The notes below the pieces were generated by a model. It was not told where the DNA came from, did no database searches, and was given only the letters and a program-made list of their open reading frames with translations. Source: Cellulomonas wangsupingiae (lineage in GTDB: Bacteria > Actinomycetota > Actinomycetes > Actinomycetales > Cellulomonadaceae). Taken from it: a DNA stretch of 64,000 bases. A program made the position numbers and the translations under genes. Location: NCBI RefSeq assembly GCF_024508275.1, contig NZ_CP101989.1, forward strand, positions 1,736,001-1,800,000. The letters run 5' to 3'. This document shows, piece after piece, positions 45,640 to 54,765 of this stretch (within the stretch, counting starts at the first letter, position 1; every line of letters begins with the position of its first letter).

Positions 45640-46374
45640 TCAGCCGCAGGTCGGCGCCGGTGCGAACGCGGTGTCGTCCTCCAGCATGGCGCGCAACGTG
45701 CTCACGGGCACCAAGAAGCTCATGTTCTCCGCGTTCTTCGCGTACACGACCCCGATGACGCGCCCGTCGGCGTCCAGGGCGGCCGAGCCCGAGCTGCCCG
45801 GCTCCACCGGGGCGTCGGTCACGAGCACCTCGCCGAGGTTCGTGTGGAGGGGGTCGGTGACGGCGGCGACGACGCGCCCGTCGGTCACGGTCAGCCGCCG
45901 GCCCAGGGGGTAGCCGACCACCGTGACCGGGTCCCCGACCTGCGGGTCCGCCTCGGCCAGCACGGGCGCCGCGGGGAGCGCGTCGACGGTCCGTACCACG
46001 GCGAGGTCCGCCAGCCCGGCGGTGCTGGCCGCCTCGGCCGCCACGTCCCGACCGTCGTAGGTGCTCAGCTGCAGCTCGGCCGAGTCCGCCACGACGTGCC
46101 GGTTGGTGACCAGGGTGTGCGCGTCGAGCGCGAAGCCCGAGCCGGTCGACAGGGCGCCGCACCCGATGTTGCGGATGCGCACGGCCATGCGCTGCGCCGC
46201 GTCGAAGCCGTCCGGCGACAGCTGCGAGCCGTCCGCCTCCGCCCCCGGCGCGGGCACCGTCGTCGGCACGACGCTCGTGGGCACGGGGTCGGGCGGGGCG
46301 GGCAGGTAGGCACAGCCGGCCAGGAGCGCCGACGTCACGACACCGACCGCCGGGGCCGGCAGCGCGCGCCTCAC
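45640..46374 (-). CDS. Trypsin-like serine protease, predicted lipoprotein
   Basis: 244 residues. A lipoprotein signal is present: a hydrophobic stretch ending in the lipobox LLAGC at about residue 21. A chymotrypsin-fold domain follows, with the triad in TLVTNRHVVADS (His), LADLAVVRTVD (Asp) and VEPGSSGSAALD (Ser). No PDZ domain is present. GTG 46374 overlaps the stop of the upstream gene (GTGA) and puts the lipobox at the right distance; a start at 46422 would spoil the signal peptide. It probably acts as a surface-anchored protease or protease-like sensor. The substrate is unknown. Confidence 0.88.
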   Translation of the reverse strand: MRRALPAPAVGVVTSALLAGCAYLPAPPDPVPTSVVPTTVPAPGAEADGSQLSPDGFDAAQRMAVRIRNIGCGALSTGSGFALDAHTLVTNRHVVADSAELQLSTYDGRDVAAEAASTAGLADLAVVRTVDALPAAPVLAEADPQVGDPVTVVGYPLGRRLTVTDGRVVAAVTDPLHTNLGEVLVTDAPVEPGSSGSAALDADGRVIGVVYAKNAENMSFLVPVSTLRAMLEDDTAFAPAPTCG

Positions 46375-47036
46375 GACAGCTCGTCCTGCAGCGCGGCGTT
46401 CGCGTCCGTGGCGGCGCCGCACACCCGCTCGACGTCGCTGCGGAACCGCTCGATGTCGGCGGCGTCGTACGCGGTCGCGTCCTGCAGGTACCCGATGAGA
46501 CGTTCCTGCCCGTCGACGCAGCTCACGAGGGCGGTCGCGACCTGGCCCGCCGCCTCGGAGACGCGCTGCTGGTAGTCCGCGAGCTGCTGCTGCGCGGCCG
46601 TCGTGTCGCCGAGCTGGGCCTTCTCGTCGGCGAGCTCGGTGATCCGCGTCTGCGCGGTCGCCAGCTGCGCACGCGTGGCCTCGAGCTCACCGGTGGTCGC
46701 CTCGAGCTCGGCCTGCACCTGGGCCAGCTGCTCGCCGTGCGTCCGTGCGAGGCGCTCCCACGCGGCCGCCGACTCCTCCCACGCCTGCGTGGTCGTCCAC
46801 AGCCGCCACCCGAGCAGTCCGGACGCGACGAGCACCGCGACCAGCAGGACCGTCAGGACGGCCGTCGTGCGGCGCGCGGTCCGCGGTGGGCCCGTGCCGG
46901 CGGTGGGCGCACTCTCGTCGGGTCCGGTCACGGGGGGACCGGCCCAGCCCGGCGGCAGCGGTGCCGTCGGGGACGACACGGCCGGGACGGGGTGGTGTCG
47001 CCCGGGCTCGGGGGCGTGGCCGCTCGGTCCGGTCAT
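46371..47036 (-). CDS. Membrane-anchored coiled-coil protein of unknown function
   Basis: 221 residues. A Pro-rich cytoplasmic N-terminus (1-55) leads to one TM helix (about 57-77). An extracytoplasmic coiled coil follows at about 83-165 (EQLAQVQAELEATTGELEATR and TAQTRITELADEKAQL), and the C-terminal segment has two Cys (ALVSCVDGQ and VERVCGAAT) that could form a disulfide. No enzyme motif is seen. It is coupled to the lipoprotein protease gene downstream by GTGA, which suggests that the two act together at the cell surface; that is inferred. Confidence 0.82.
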   Translation of the reverse strand: MTGPSGHAPEPGRHHPVPAVSSPTAPLPPGWAGPPVTGPDESAPTAGTGPPRTARRTTAVLTVLLVAVLVASGLLGWRLWTTTQAWEESAAAWERLARTHGEQLAQVQAELEATTGELEATRAQLATAQTRITELADEKAQLGDTTAAQQQLADYQQRVSEAAGQVATALVSCVDGQERLIGYLQDATAYDAADIERFRSDVERVCGAATDANAALQDELS

Positions 47037-47081
47037 CGGCCCAGGATAGGGCGGTGCGGTCCTCGTCCCGCGGTCCGGGTG

Positions 47082-47459
47082 TCAGCTGACGGGGCCGGTG
47101 AACTTCTCGCCCGGCCCCTCGCCCGGGGCGTCGGGGAACGGCGACGCCTCACGGAACGCCAGCTGCAGCGACCGCAGGCCGTCGCGCAGCGAGCGTGCGT
47201 GCTGGTTGCCGATGTCCGGGGCGGCCGCGGTGACGAGGGCCGCCAGCGCGGTGATCAGCTTGCGTGCCTCGTCGAGGTCCCGGTGCCGGGCGCCGGGGCC
47301 GTCGGCGTCGTCCTCCGCGAGGCCGCACTTGACCGCCGCGGCGCTCATGAGGTGCACCGCCGCCGCGGTGATGACCTCCACGGCGGCCACGTCGGCCAGG
47401 TCGCGCACGGCCTGCGTCGCGGGGTCCGTGGTGGGTTCGTCGGCGGGGGCGTGGCTCAT
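47082..47459 (-). CDS. DUF1844 family protein
   Basis: 125 residues of the actinobacterial DUF1844 family: DLADVAAVEVITAAAVHLMSA, VKCGLAED, DLDEARKLITALAALVTAAAP and the ending PFPDAPGEGPGEKFTGP. It is helical and soluble, with no known function. In actinobacteria it lies next to infC; here the fur-catalase pair has been placed between them. ATG 47459 has a weak purine-rich region upstream. Confidence 0.9.
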   Translation of the reverse strand: MSHAPADEPTTDPATQAVRDLADVAAVEVITAAAVHLMSAAAVKCGLAEDDADGPGARHRDLDEARKLITALAALVTAAAPDIGNQHARSLRDGLRSLQLAFREASPFPDAPGEGPGEKFTGPVS

Positions 47460-47508
47460 GGGCCGATCCTCTCACCGACGCGTGGCGTCGCCCGCACCCG
47501 GGTGCGCG

Positions 47509-47540
47509 GACGGCCCCGCACCGTGGGGTGCGGGGCCGTC
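47509..47540. terminator. Terminator after the catalase gene
   Basis: A perfect 14-bp stem (GACGGCCCCGCACC / GGTGCGGGGCCGTC) with a 4-nt loop lies 33 bp after the catalase stop on the minus strand and before the DUF1844 gene. It separates the fur-catalase unit from the genes downstream. Confidence 0.8.
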
Positions 47541-47572
47541 GGTGGCCGGGTCGCCGGCCGTGCGGGGCTGGG

Positions 47573-49075
47573 TCAGGCGACCGGGATGCTCGCCGTGCCG
47601 GGCTCGCCGGTCTCGACGGGCGCGTCGATCGCGGTCAGGCGCCCGCGCAGCGCGGACCCCAGGCCGGCGTCGACGTTGGTCCAGTACTGGATCGCGCGCT
47701 CGCGGATGTCCGAGCGCTTCACACCGCCGACGTGGCCGGTGATCGTGTCGAGGAACCGGGCGCGTGCCGCGTCGTCGAAGACCTCGCGGTACAGGGTGCC
47801 GGCCTGGCCGAAGTCGTCGTCCTCGGGGTGCAGGGTGGCCGCCGTGCGCACCAGGGCGCCGTCGGACTCCCAGCCACCCTCACCCGCACGCGCCGGGTCG
47901 GCCGCCGGTCCACCGACCGAGTTGGGCGCGTAGACGGGCGTGCTCGCCGACGAGAAGTGGTACCGGGCGGCACCGTCCTGCGAGTACGAGTGCACCGGCG
48001 ACTGCGGCGCGTTCACCGGCAGCTGCGCGTGGTTGGTGCCCACGCGGTACCGGTGCGCGTCGGCGTAGGAGAAGATCCGCGCGAGCAGCATCTTGTCCGG
48101 GCTCGCCGCGATGCCGGGCACGAAGTTGCTCGGCGCGAACGTCGCCTGCTCGATCTGCGCGAAGTAGTTCTCCGGGTTGCGGTTGAGCTCCATCACGCCG
48201 ACCTCGATCAGCGGGTAGTCGCCGTGCGGCCACACCTTGGTCAGGTCGAACGGGTTGAAGCGGTACTCCGCCGCGTCGGCGTACGGCATGACCTGGACGC
48301 TCAGCGTCCAGCGCGGGAAGTCGCCGGCCTCGATGTGCTCGTGCAGGTCGCGGATGTGGTGGTCGGCGTCGGACCCGGCGAGCTGTGCGGCGACGTCGGC
48401 GGGCATGTTCTCGATGCCCTGCTGGGTCTTGAAGTGGTACTTGACCCAGAAGCGCTCACCCGCGGCGTTGATCCACTGGTAGGTGTGCGAGCCGAAGCCG
48501 TCCATGTTCCGCCACGTGGCGGGGATGCCGCGGTCACCCATGAGCCAGGTCACCTGGTGCGCCGACTCCGGCGAGAGCGTCCAGAAGTCCCACTGCATGT
48601 CGTTGTCGCGCAGGTGCGAGCCCGGCAGGCGCTTCTGGGAGTGGATGAAGTCGGGGAACTTGATGCCGTCGCGGATGAAGAAGACGGGCGTGTTGTTGCC
48701 CACGAGGTCGTAGTTGCCCTCGGACGTGTAGAACTTCAGCGCGAAGCCGCGCGGGTCGCGCCACGTGTCGGGGGAGCCCTGCTCGCCGGCGACGGTGGAG
48801 AAGCGGGCGAGCATCTCGGTCGTCGTGCCGGGCTGGAACAGTGCCGCACGGGTGTACGCCGAGACGTCGTTCGTCACGGTGAACGTGCCGAAGGCGCCAC
48901 CGCCCTTGGCGTGCACGACGCGCTCGGGGACGCGCTCCCGGTTGAACTGCGCGAGCTTCTCGACCAGGTAGTGGTCGTGCAGCGCGATCGGGCCGTCGGC
49001 ACCGACGGACAGCGCGTGCGCGTCGGACGCGACGGGTGCGCCGGAGTTGGTGGTGGTGGCGGGGACGTGGGACAA
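47573..49075 (-). CDS. katA: Monofunctional haem catalase (small subunit, KatA type)
   Basis: 500 residues, the usual size for small-subunit catalases. It breaks hydrogen peroxide into water and oxygen. The distal His is His55 in [15 protein letters not shown]; the catalytic Asn is in [15 protein letters not shown]; the proximal haem Tyr is in [15 protein letters not shown]. The start is TTG 49075, preceded by GAGAGGAA; no ATG or GTG is available near the homologous N-terminus. It follows the Fur-family gene by 74 bp on the same strand, so peroxide control is likely. Confidence 0.95.
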   Translation of the reverse strand: MSHVPATTTNSGAPVASDAHALSVGADGPIALHDHYLVEKLAQFNRERVPERVVHAKGGGAFGTFTVTNDVSAYTRAALFQPGTTTEMLARFSTVAGEQGSPDTWRDPRGFALKFYTSEGNYDLVGNNTPVFFIRDGIKFPDFIHSQKRLPGSHLRDNDMQWDFWTLSPESAHQVTWLMGDRGIPATWRNMDGFGSHTYQWINAAGERFWVKYHFKTQQGIENMPADVAAQLAGSDADHHIRDLHEHIEAGDFPRWTLSVQVMPYADAAEYRFNPFDLTKVWPHGDYPLIEVGVMELNRNPENYFAQIEQATFAPSNFVPGIAASPDKMLLARIFSYADAHRYRVGTNHAQLPVNAPQSPVHSYSQDGAARYHFSSASTPVYAPNSVGGPAADPARAGEGGWESDGALVRTAATLHPEDDDFGQAGTLYREVFDDAARARFLDTITGHVGGVKRSDIRERAIQYWTNVDAGLGSALRGRLTAIDAPVETGEPGTASIPVA

Positions 49076-49149
49076 GGGTGGGTTCCTCTCGTCGACCGGG
49101 CGGACGGGCCCGGCGGGGATCAGGGTGCGCGCGACGGCGCAGGGGGGTG

Positions 49150-49563
49150 TCAGCCGGCGGACCGGCAGGTGGGGCACATGCCCCAGAAGGTGACCTCGGC
49201 CGTCTCGACCTCGAAGCCGGAGGTCGAGCTCGGGGTCAGGCACGGAGCGTGGCCGACGGCGCAGTCCACGTCGTCGACCGCGCCGCAGCCGTGGCACACG
49301 ACGTGGTGGTGGTTGTCGCCCGTGCGCCGCTCGTAGCGCGCGGGGTGCCCGGCCGGCTCGATCCGGCGCAGCAGTCCCGCGTCGGCCAGTGCGTGCAGCA
49401 CGTCGTAGACGGCCTGCACCGACACGGTCGGCAGGGTCGTGCGCACCTGCTGCAGCACCCCGTCGGCATCGAGGTGCGCGTGGCCCTCGAGCGCGTCGAG
49501 CACGGCCAGCCGGGGAGCGGTCACCCGCAGCCCGTGCTGCCGCAGCAGGTCGGTGTCGGTCAT
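49150..49563 (-). CDS. Fur family regulator, PerR/CatR/FurA-like
   Basis: 137 residues. The winged helix is [20 protein letters not shown], then [19 protein letters not shown]. The metal region has [10 protein letters not shown] and a C-terminal CPTC, i.e. the two CxxC pairs of the structural zinc site. His/Asp residues in DNHHHVVC fit a regulatory metal site. Proteins of this type placed in front of catalase genes sense peroxide and repress both genes. ATG 49563 gives [12 protein letters not shown] 7-1-7 palindrome lies 22 bp upstream. Confidence 0.92.
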   Translation of the reverse strand: MTDTDLLRQHGLRVTAPRLAVLDALEGHAHLDADGVLQQVRTTLPTVSVQAVYDVLHALADAGLLRRIEPAGHPARYERRTGDNHHHVVCHGCGAVDDVDCAVGHAPCLTPSSTSGFEVETAEVTFWGMCPTCRSAG

Positions 49564-49584
49564 GGCGGCAGCCCACCACGTTTT

Positions 49585-49599
49585 CTGGAATGATTCAAA
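49585..49599. promoter_or_regulatory. Candidate PerR/CatR-type 7-1-7 operator
   Basis: CTGGAAT-G-ATTCAAA has the 7-1-7 layout of PerR-family sites, with a perfect GAAT-N-ATTC core in an AT-rich patch. It lies 22 bp upstream of the fur-family start codon and 65 bp from the infC -10 on the other strand. Autoregulation of fur-katA is the likely purpose. Confidence 0.6.
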
Positions 49600-49663
49600 T
49601 ATCAGCGGGACGTCGTCGTGCGGGGCACTGCGGAGGGTGCCCCGGGGCCACCGGGGGCGTCTG

Positions 49664-49669
49664 CTAGTC
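49664..49669 (+). promoter_or_regulatory. infC -10 element
   Basis: TAGTCT is the best -10 in the divergent gap and would start a leader of about 310 nt before infC. No convincing -35 is seen 16-18 bp upstream. Confidence 0.45.
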
Positions 49670-49850
49670 TGTCCTCGACTGATTCGCGCTGTCGCGCGCC
49701 CTCGTCCTGTCGCACGGCCCACCGGGAGCATCCCGGGTGTCCGTGCCGGCGTCGGGGGCACGCGGCGGAGCGGATGCACAAGTGGAGCTTCTCCCACCTG
49801 GTCCCGACCGCTCGGCTCGTCCGACGACAGGGTCCGGGTCCCGGTCCGCA

Positions 49851-49881
49851 GGTCGACGGCTGCCGTCGACCTGGTCGACGG
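49851..49881 (+). promoter_or_regulatory. Alternative hairpins in the infC leader
   Basis: Three segments follow each other: GGTCGACGG (49851-49859), CCGTCGACC (49863-49871) and GGTCGACGG again (49873-49881). The middle one can pair with the first (9-bp stem, 3-nt loop) or with the third (7-bp stem, 5-nt loop), but not both. Such exclusive pairing just before a terminator-like hairpin is the layout of an attenuator. The rest of the leader holds a small CCGGGA/TCCCGG stem near 49720. Confidence 0.55.
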
Positions 49882-49909
49882 TCGTCATGCGGCCGTCGGC
49901 ACCGGACGA

Positions 49910-49945
49910 GGCCCCCACCTGTGCCCAGGGCGGGGGCCTTCCTCG
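49910..49945 (+). terminator. Terminator-like hairpin in the infC leader
   Basis: GGCCCCC (49910-49916) and GGGGGCC (49932-49938) form a 7-bp all-GC stem, followed by TTCCTCGTTCCT, one of the few T-rich runs in the window. It lies 38 nt before the infC start and after the alternative hairpins, so it is likely to attenuate transcription of infC-rpmI-rplT. Confidence 0.6.
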
Positions 49946-49983
49946 TTCCTGGGGTCCACCACGACGAACCCGAGGAGCACCAC

Positions 49984-51024
49984 ATCAGCGAGCCCCGCAT
50001 CAACGATCGGATCCGCGTCGCCGAGGTCCGACTCGTCGGACCCAACGGTGAGCAGGTCGGCATCGTCCGCCTGGAGGACGCGCTGCGTCTGGCCCAGGAC
50101 GCGGACCTCGACCTGGTCGAGGTGGCCCCGACCGCACGTCCTCCCGTGTGCAAGATCATGGACTTCGGCAAGTTCAAGTACGAGGCCGACATGAAGGCGC
50201 GTGAGGCCCGGCGCAACCAGGCCAACACGATCCTCAAGGAGATCCGCTTCCGCCTGAAGATCGACCCGCACGACTACGGCACCAAGAAGGGCCACGTCGA
50301 GCGGTTCCTCAAGGCGGGCGACAAGGTCAAGGTCATGATCATGTTCCGCGGTCGCGAGCAGTCGCGCCCGGAGATGGGCGTGCGGCTCCTGCAGCGGCTG
50401 GCGGCCGACGTCGCCGAGCTCGGGTTCATCGAGAGCATGCCGAAGCAGGACGGCCGCAACATGATCATGGTGCTCGGCCCGACCAAGAAGAAGGCCGAGC
50501 AGCGCAACGAGCAGCGTCGCGCCGCCGCGCAGGCCCACGACGACGACCCGTCGTTCGACGAGGGCACCGAGTCGCAGGCGCCGCACATCCCGTGGCCGCC
50601 CGTCGCCAGCCAGCGGCCCGTCGTGCTCGACGAGCCCCGGCCCGACGCGCAGCCCGCTGCCGCCGAGCCCGCCGCACCGGCGGAGCAGGCCGCACCGGCG
50701 CCCGCGGCGTCGAGCGCGCCTCGACGCCCGGCGGCACCTCGCCCGTCGACGTCGTCGGCCGCACCCCGGTCGTCGGCTCCCGCGCAGCGTCCGGCTCCGG
50801 CCTCGCGTCCGGCTCCGGCCTCGCGTCCGGCTCCGGCCTCGCGTCCGGCTCCGGCCCCGACGTCCCGTCCGGCTCCGGCCGCCGGCACGCCGCAGCCGCC
50901 GGCGCCTCGTCCGACGTCGACGCCGAACCCCGCTGCTCGTCCGGGGCCTCGGACGGGTGCGGCCCCCAAGCCCACCCCCCGGCCCGGCCCGGCCGCACCG
51001 GCGGACGGCGAGAAGTCCGACTGA
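49984..51024 (+). CDS. infC: Translation initiation factor IF-3 with long Pro/Ala-rich tail; non-canonical ATC start
   Basis: 346 residues from ATC 49984. IF-3 homology begins exactly at that codon ([19 protein letters not shown]), and GAGGAG lies 6 nt upstream. AUU/AUC starts that allow IF-3 to control its own synthesis are known for infC in other bacteria. The N-domain has [24 protein letters not shown]; the linker and C-domain have [36 protein letters not shown] and [16 protein letters not shown]. After residue about 170 a disordered tail of some 175 residues, rich in Pro and Ala, doubles the normal size. An in-frame ATG at 49774 would add 70 non-homologous residues. Confidence 0.92.
   Translation: MSEPRINDRIRVAEVRLVGPNGEQVGIVRLEDALRLAQDADLDLVEVAPTARPPVCKIMDFGKFKYEADMKAREARRNQANTILKEIRFRLKIDPHDYGTKKGHVERFLKAGDKVKVMIMFRGREQSRPEMGVRLLQRLAADVAELGFIESMPKQDGRNMIMVLGPTKKKAEQRNEQRRAAAQAHDDDPSFDEGTESQAPHIPWPPVASQRPVVLDEPRPDAQPAAAEPAAPAEQAAPAPAASSAPRRPAAPRPSTSSAAPRSSAPAQRPAPASRPAPASRPAPASRPAPAPTSRPAPAAGTPQPPAPRPTSTPNPAARPGPRTGAAPKPTPRPGPAAPADGEKSD
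50791..50869 (+). repeat. 18-bp tandem repeat in the infC tail
   Basis: CCGGCTCCGGCCTCGCGT is repeated three times without change (50791-50844), then a 24-bp variant and a partial copy follow. The unit encodes PAPASR. The identical copies suggest recent expansion by slippage or unequal recombination. Confidence 0.85.
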
Positions 51025-51112
51025 CATCCGCACGGGCGCGCGCACCTTCGCGTCCGGACGACCCACGAGTCGCACGACCGTGCGATGCGAACGACAAGGA
51101 GACACGGCAGCC

Positions 51113-51307
51113 ATGCCGAAGAACAAGACGCACTCCGGTGCCAAGAAGCGGTTCCGGGTCACCGGCACCGGCAAGGTCATGCGCGAGCAGGCGAACGGAC
51201 GTCACCTGCTCGAGCACAAGTCGAGCCGACGCACCCGCCGCATCGCCGGTGACGTCGTCGTCTCGCCCGCGGACACCCCCAAGATCAAGAAGCTGCTCGG
51301 TCGCTGA
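51113..51307 (+). CDS. rpmI: 50S ribosomal protein L35
   Basis: 64 residues: [20 protein letters not shown], then the basic core [15 protein letters not shown] and the end IKKLLGR. Length and sequence are standard for bL35, a late-assembly protein of the large subunit. AAGGAG lies 11 nt before ATG 51113. It sits between infC and rplT in the universal infC-rpmI-rplT order, presumably one transcript. Confidence 0.97.
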   Translation: MPKNKTHSGAKKRFRVTGTGKVMREQANGRHLLEHKSSRRTRRIAGDVVVSPADTPKIKKLLGR

Positions 51308-51370
51308 CCCGCCGGCGCGTCAGCGCCCCTGGCGGAGGCATCGAGCCCCGGACAAGGCAAGGAGCATCAC

Positions 51371-51757
51371 GTGGCACGCGTGAAGCGGGCGGTCAACGCC
51401 CAGAAGAAGCGCCGGTCGACCCTCGAGCGGGCGAGCGGCTACCGCGGGCAGCGCTCGCGGCTGTACCGCAAGGCCAAGGAGCAGGTCACCCACTCCCTGG
51501 TCTACTCGTACCGCGACCGCAAGGCGCGCAAGGGCGACTTCCGCAAGCTGTGGATCCAGCGGATCAACGCGGCCTCGCGCGAGAACGGCCTGACCTACAA
51601 CCGACTCATCCAGGGCCTCAAGGCCGCGGGTGTCGAGGTGGACCGTCGCGTCCTGGCCGACATGGCCGTCAACGACGCCGCCGCTTTCACCGCGCTCGTG
51701 CAGGTCGCGAAGGCGGCTCTGCCCGAGGACGTCAACGCGCCTCGCGCCGCCGCCTGA
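51371..51757 (+). CDS. rplT: 50S ribosomal protein L20
   Basis: 128 residues, bL20, an early 23S rRNA-binding assembly protein. [15 protein letters not shown], then [39 protein letters not shown] and [11 protein letters not shown] are family-typical. The GTG start has AAGGAG at 7 nt. In some bacteria L20 represses its own operon through the leader; no such site was identified here. Confidence 0.97.
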   Translation: MARVKRAVNAQKKRRSTLERASGYRGQRSRLYRKAKEQVTHSLVYSYRDRKARKGDFRKLWIQRINAASRENGLTYNRLIQGLKAAGVEVDRRVLADMAVNDAAAFTALVQVAKAALPEDVNAPRAAA

Positions 51758-51808
51758 CCTCCGCACGCGCCCGCCGCGACCCCCTGAGGGCCCGGCACAC
51801 GCCTGCGT

Positions 51809-51839
51809 CGCCCCCGCCGTCCACGTGACGGCGGGGGCG
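51809..51839 (+). terminator. Terminator after rplT
   Basis: A perfect 13-bp stem (CGCCCCCGCCGTC / GACGGCGGGGGCG) with the loop CACGT begins 51 bp after the rplT stop, followed by TCGTCGTCC. It ends the infC-rpmI-rplT unit. Confidence 0.85.
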
Positions 51840-51906
51840 TCGTCGTCCCGTCACCGCGGACGGGCGGCGCCCGGTGGCGGGTGCGCGGCGCAGGGTGGCG
51901 GGCAGG

Positions 51907-51912
51907 GATGAT
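51907..51912 (+). promoter_or_regulatory. Possible -10 element of a leaderless methyltransferase transcript
   Basis: GATGAT ends 6 nt before GTG 51919. The hexamer differs from TANNNT at the first base, but the geometry equals that of the leaderless promoters elsewhere in the window. Confidence 0.4.
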
Positions 51913-51918
51913 GGGGGC

Positions 51919-52755
51919 GTGCCCGACGAGCTCATGACGAACCCCCGTGCCGATCGCGTCAAGGCGGTGCGCGCCCTGACCGGCCGCAGCGCGCGGCGGC
52001 GCTCCGGCACGTTCCTCGTCGAGGGGCCGCAGGCGGTGCGGGAGGCGGTGGCGCCCGGCGGGCCGCGCGTGCACGACCTGTACCTGACGGCGGACGCCGC
52101 CGCGCGCTACCCCGAGATCGTGGCGGCGGCCCGCGAGACGGGCGTGCGCCTGCGGACGGGCACCGTCGAGGTGCTCGACGCGATGAGCCCCGACGCGCAG
52201 GGGGTCGTCGCCGTCGTCGACCAGACGCACGGCGACCTGGCCGACGTCCTGGCGGCCGGGCCCCGGCTCGTCGCCGTCCTCGCGCACGTGCGTGACCCCG
52301 GGAACGCCGGCGCGGTGCTGCGCGCCGCGGACGCCGCAGGAGCCGACGCGGTCGTGGTGAGCGCGGCCAGTGTCGACGTGCACAACCCCAAGGTCGTGCG
52401 GTCGACCGCCGGCTCGCTCTTCCACCTGCCCGTGGTCACCGGGCCGGAGCTGGCCGACGTCGTCACCGCGCTGCGGGCGGCCGGGCTCGCCGTCCTGGCG
52501 GCCGACGGGTCGGGGACGCACGACCTCGACGACCTGCTCGACGTCGCGGGCGCCGCGCCCGCGGGGGTGCCGGACCTGGCCGCACCGACGGCGTGGGTCT
52601 TCGGCAACGAGGCGTGGGGGCTGCGCGACGAGGACGTCACGCTCGCCGACGCCGTGGTGCGCGTGCCGCTGCGCGGGCGCGCGGAGTCGCTGAACCTCGC
52701 CACGGCCGCCACCGTCTGCCTGTACGCGTCCGGTCGGGCCCAGCGCGGCCGGTGA
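51919..52755 (+). CDS. TrmH/SpoU family RNA 2'-O-methyltransferase
   Basis: 278 residues. An N-terminal substrate-binding domain (VKAVRALTGRSARRRSGTFLVEG) precedes the SPOUT knot, with VLAHVRDPGNAGAVLRAADAAG, VFGNEAWGLRDED and the end RGRAESLNLATAATVCLY, the three family motifs. It 2'-O-methylates a ribose in rRNA or tRNA; placed between rplT and pheS it is probably the 23S rRNA enzyme usual at this site. GTG 51919 is used because of the -10-like box; ATG 51934 is the alternative. Confidence 0.92.
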   Translation: MPDELMTNPRADRVKAVRALTGRSARRRSGTFLVEGPQAVREAVAPGGPRVHDLYLTADAAARYPEIVAAARETGVRLRTGTVEVLDAMSPDAQGVVAVVDQTHGDLADVLAAGPRLVAVLAHVRDPGNAGAVLRAADAAGADAVVVSAASVDVHNPKVVRSTAGSLFHLPVVTGPELADVVTALRAAGLAVLAADGSGTHDLDDLLDVAGAAPAGVPDLAAPTAWVFGNEAWGLRDEDVTLADAVVRVPLRGRAESLNLATAATVCLYASGRAQRGR

Positions 52756-52772
52756 CCTGGCAGGGTGGTCCC

Positions 52773-53435
52773 ATGCGACTGTTCGCGGCGGTCCAGCCGC
52801 CCGACGACGTCCTCGACCACCTCGACCTCGCGCTCGCGGTGCTGCGGCGGAGCGCGTCCGCGCACGACGACGGCGTGCGCTGGTCGGCGCGCGAGACGTG
52901 GCACCTCACGGCCGCCTTCTACGGCGAGCTCCCGGACGCCGCGACGGACGGGCTGGCAGCCGACCTGGCGGGCGCCGCGGCCGTGGCCGCGCCGTTCGAC
53001 CTGCAGCTGCGGGGAGCCGGGGTGTTCGCGCACCGGACGCTCTGGGTCGGCACCGGGGGAGACGTGGCGGCGATGGTGGACCTGGCGGCGGCCGCGCGGA
53101 CGGTGGGCGAGGAGCACGGCGCGCCGCCGGACCCGCGGGTGCGGCACCGGCCGCACCTGACCGTGGGCCGGGCGCGGCCCGGGCCGCGCCCGCCGCGCCG
53201 CGGGTCACGCGCCGCGACGTCCGGGGGCAGGGGCGGCGGCAGCGGGCCCGGTCGGACGGCCGGTGGTGACCGGCGCGACCTGGACCCCACCGAGGTGTTC
53301 GAGCAGGCGCTCGCCGTGTACGAGGGTCCGGTGTGGCGGGTCGACGAGCTCGCGCTCGTCTCGTCCCGACCGGGCGAGGGGCGCGGCGGCGGCCCGCTGT
53401 ACTCGACCGTCGGCACGTATCGCCTCGGAGCGTGA
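52773..53435 (+). CDS. thpR: 2H phosphoesterase / 2'-5' RNA ligase family protein (ThpR-like)
   Basis: 220 residues with both HxTx-type motifs of the 2H superfamily: HLTAAFYGELP and HLTVGRARPG. The N-terminus MRLFAAVQPPDDVLDHLD is typical of ThpR, an RNA 2',3'-cyclic phosphodiesterase. A Gly/Arg-rich insert of about 35 residues follows the second motif (about 138-170) and is probably a disordered loop. Substrate in vivo is unknown. It starts 17 bp after the methyltransferase stop and presumably shares its transcript. Confidence 0.88.
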   Translation: MRLFAAVQPPDDVLDHLDLALAVLRRSASAHDDGVRWSARETWHLTAAFYGELPDAATDGLAADLAGAAAVAAPFDLQLRGAGVFAHRTLWVGTGGDVAAMVDLAAAARTVGEEHGAPPDPRVRHRPHLTVGRARPGPRPPRRGSRAATSGGRGGGSGPGRTAGGDRRDLDPTEVFEQALAVYEGPVWRVDELALVSSRPGEGRGGGPLYSTVGTYRLGA

Positions 53436-53505
53436 GGGGGCGGTGTGGCAGCATGGCGGCGTGCGCGACGTCCTGCTCACCCGTGCGGCGGGTGGTCACC
53501 GATTT

Positions 53506-53528
53506 GCGCGGCCCGTCCCGGGCCGCGC
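53506..53528. terminator. Hairpin between thpR and pheS
   Basis: GCGCGGCCCG / CGGGCCGCGC, a 10-bp perfect stem with a 3-nt TCC loop, 70 bp after the thpR stop and 79 bp before a pheS -10 box. It is probably the end of the upstream transcript. No T-box or Phe-rich leader peptide was found around it. Confidence 0.6.
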
Positions 53529-53606
53529 ATGCGCACGCGCACGCTGACCAGCGTGCCCACGTCGACGTCCTGCGGGACGGTCCGACGGCCCCGGGACGGG
53601 CGCGAC

Positions 53607-54764
<1,158 letters not shown>

Positions 54765-54765
54765 G

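Noticed and set aside
49774..49983. Upstream ATG as the infC start
   Set aside because: The extra 70 residues match no IF-3 and overlap the leader hairpins and terminator stem. Homology and RBS place the start at ATC 49984.
50791..50869. CRISPR-like direct repeats
   Set aside because: 18-bp units without spacers, in frame inside infC and encoding PAPASR. The same applies to repeats in ftsQ (24911-25006).
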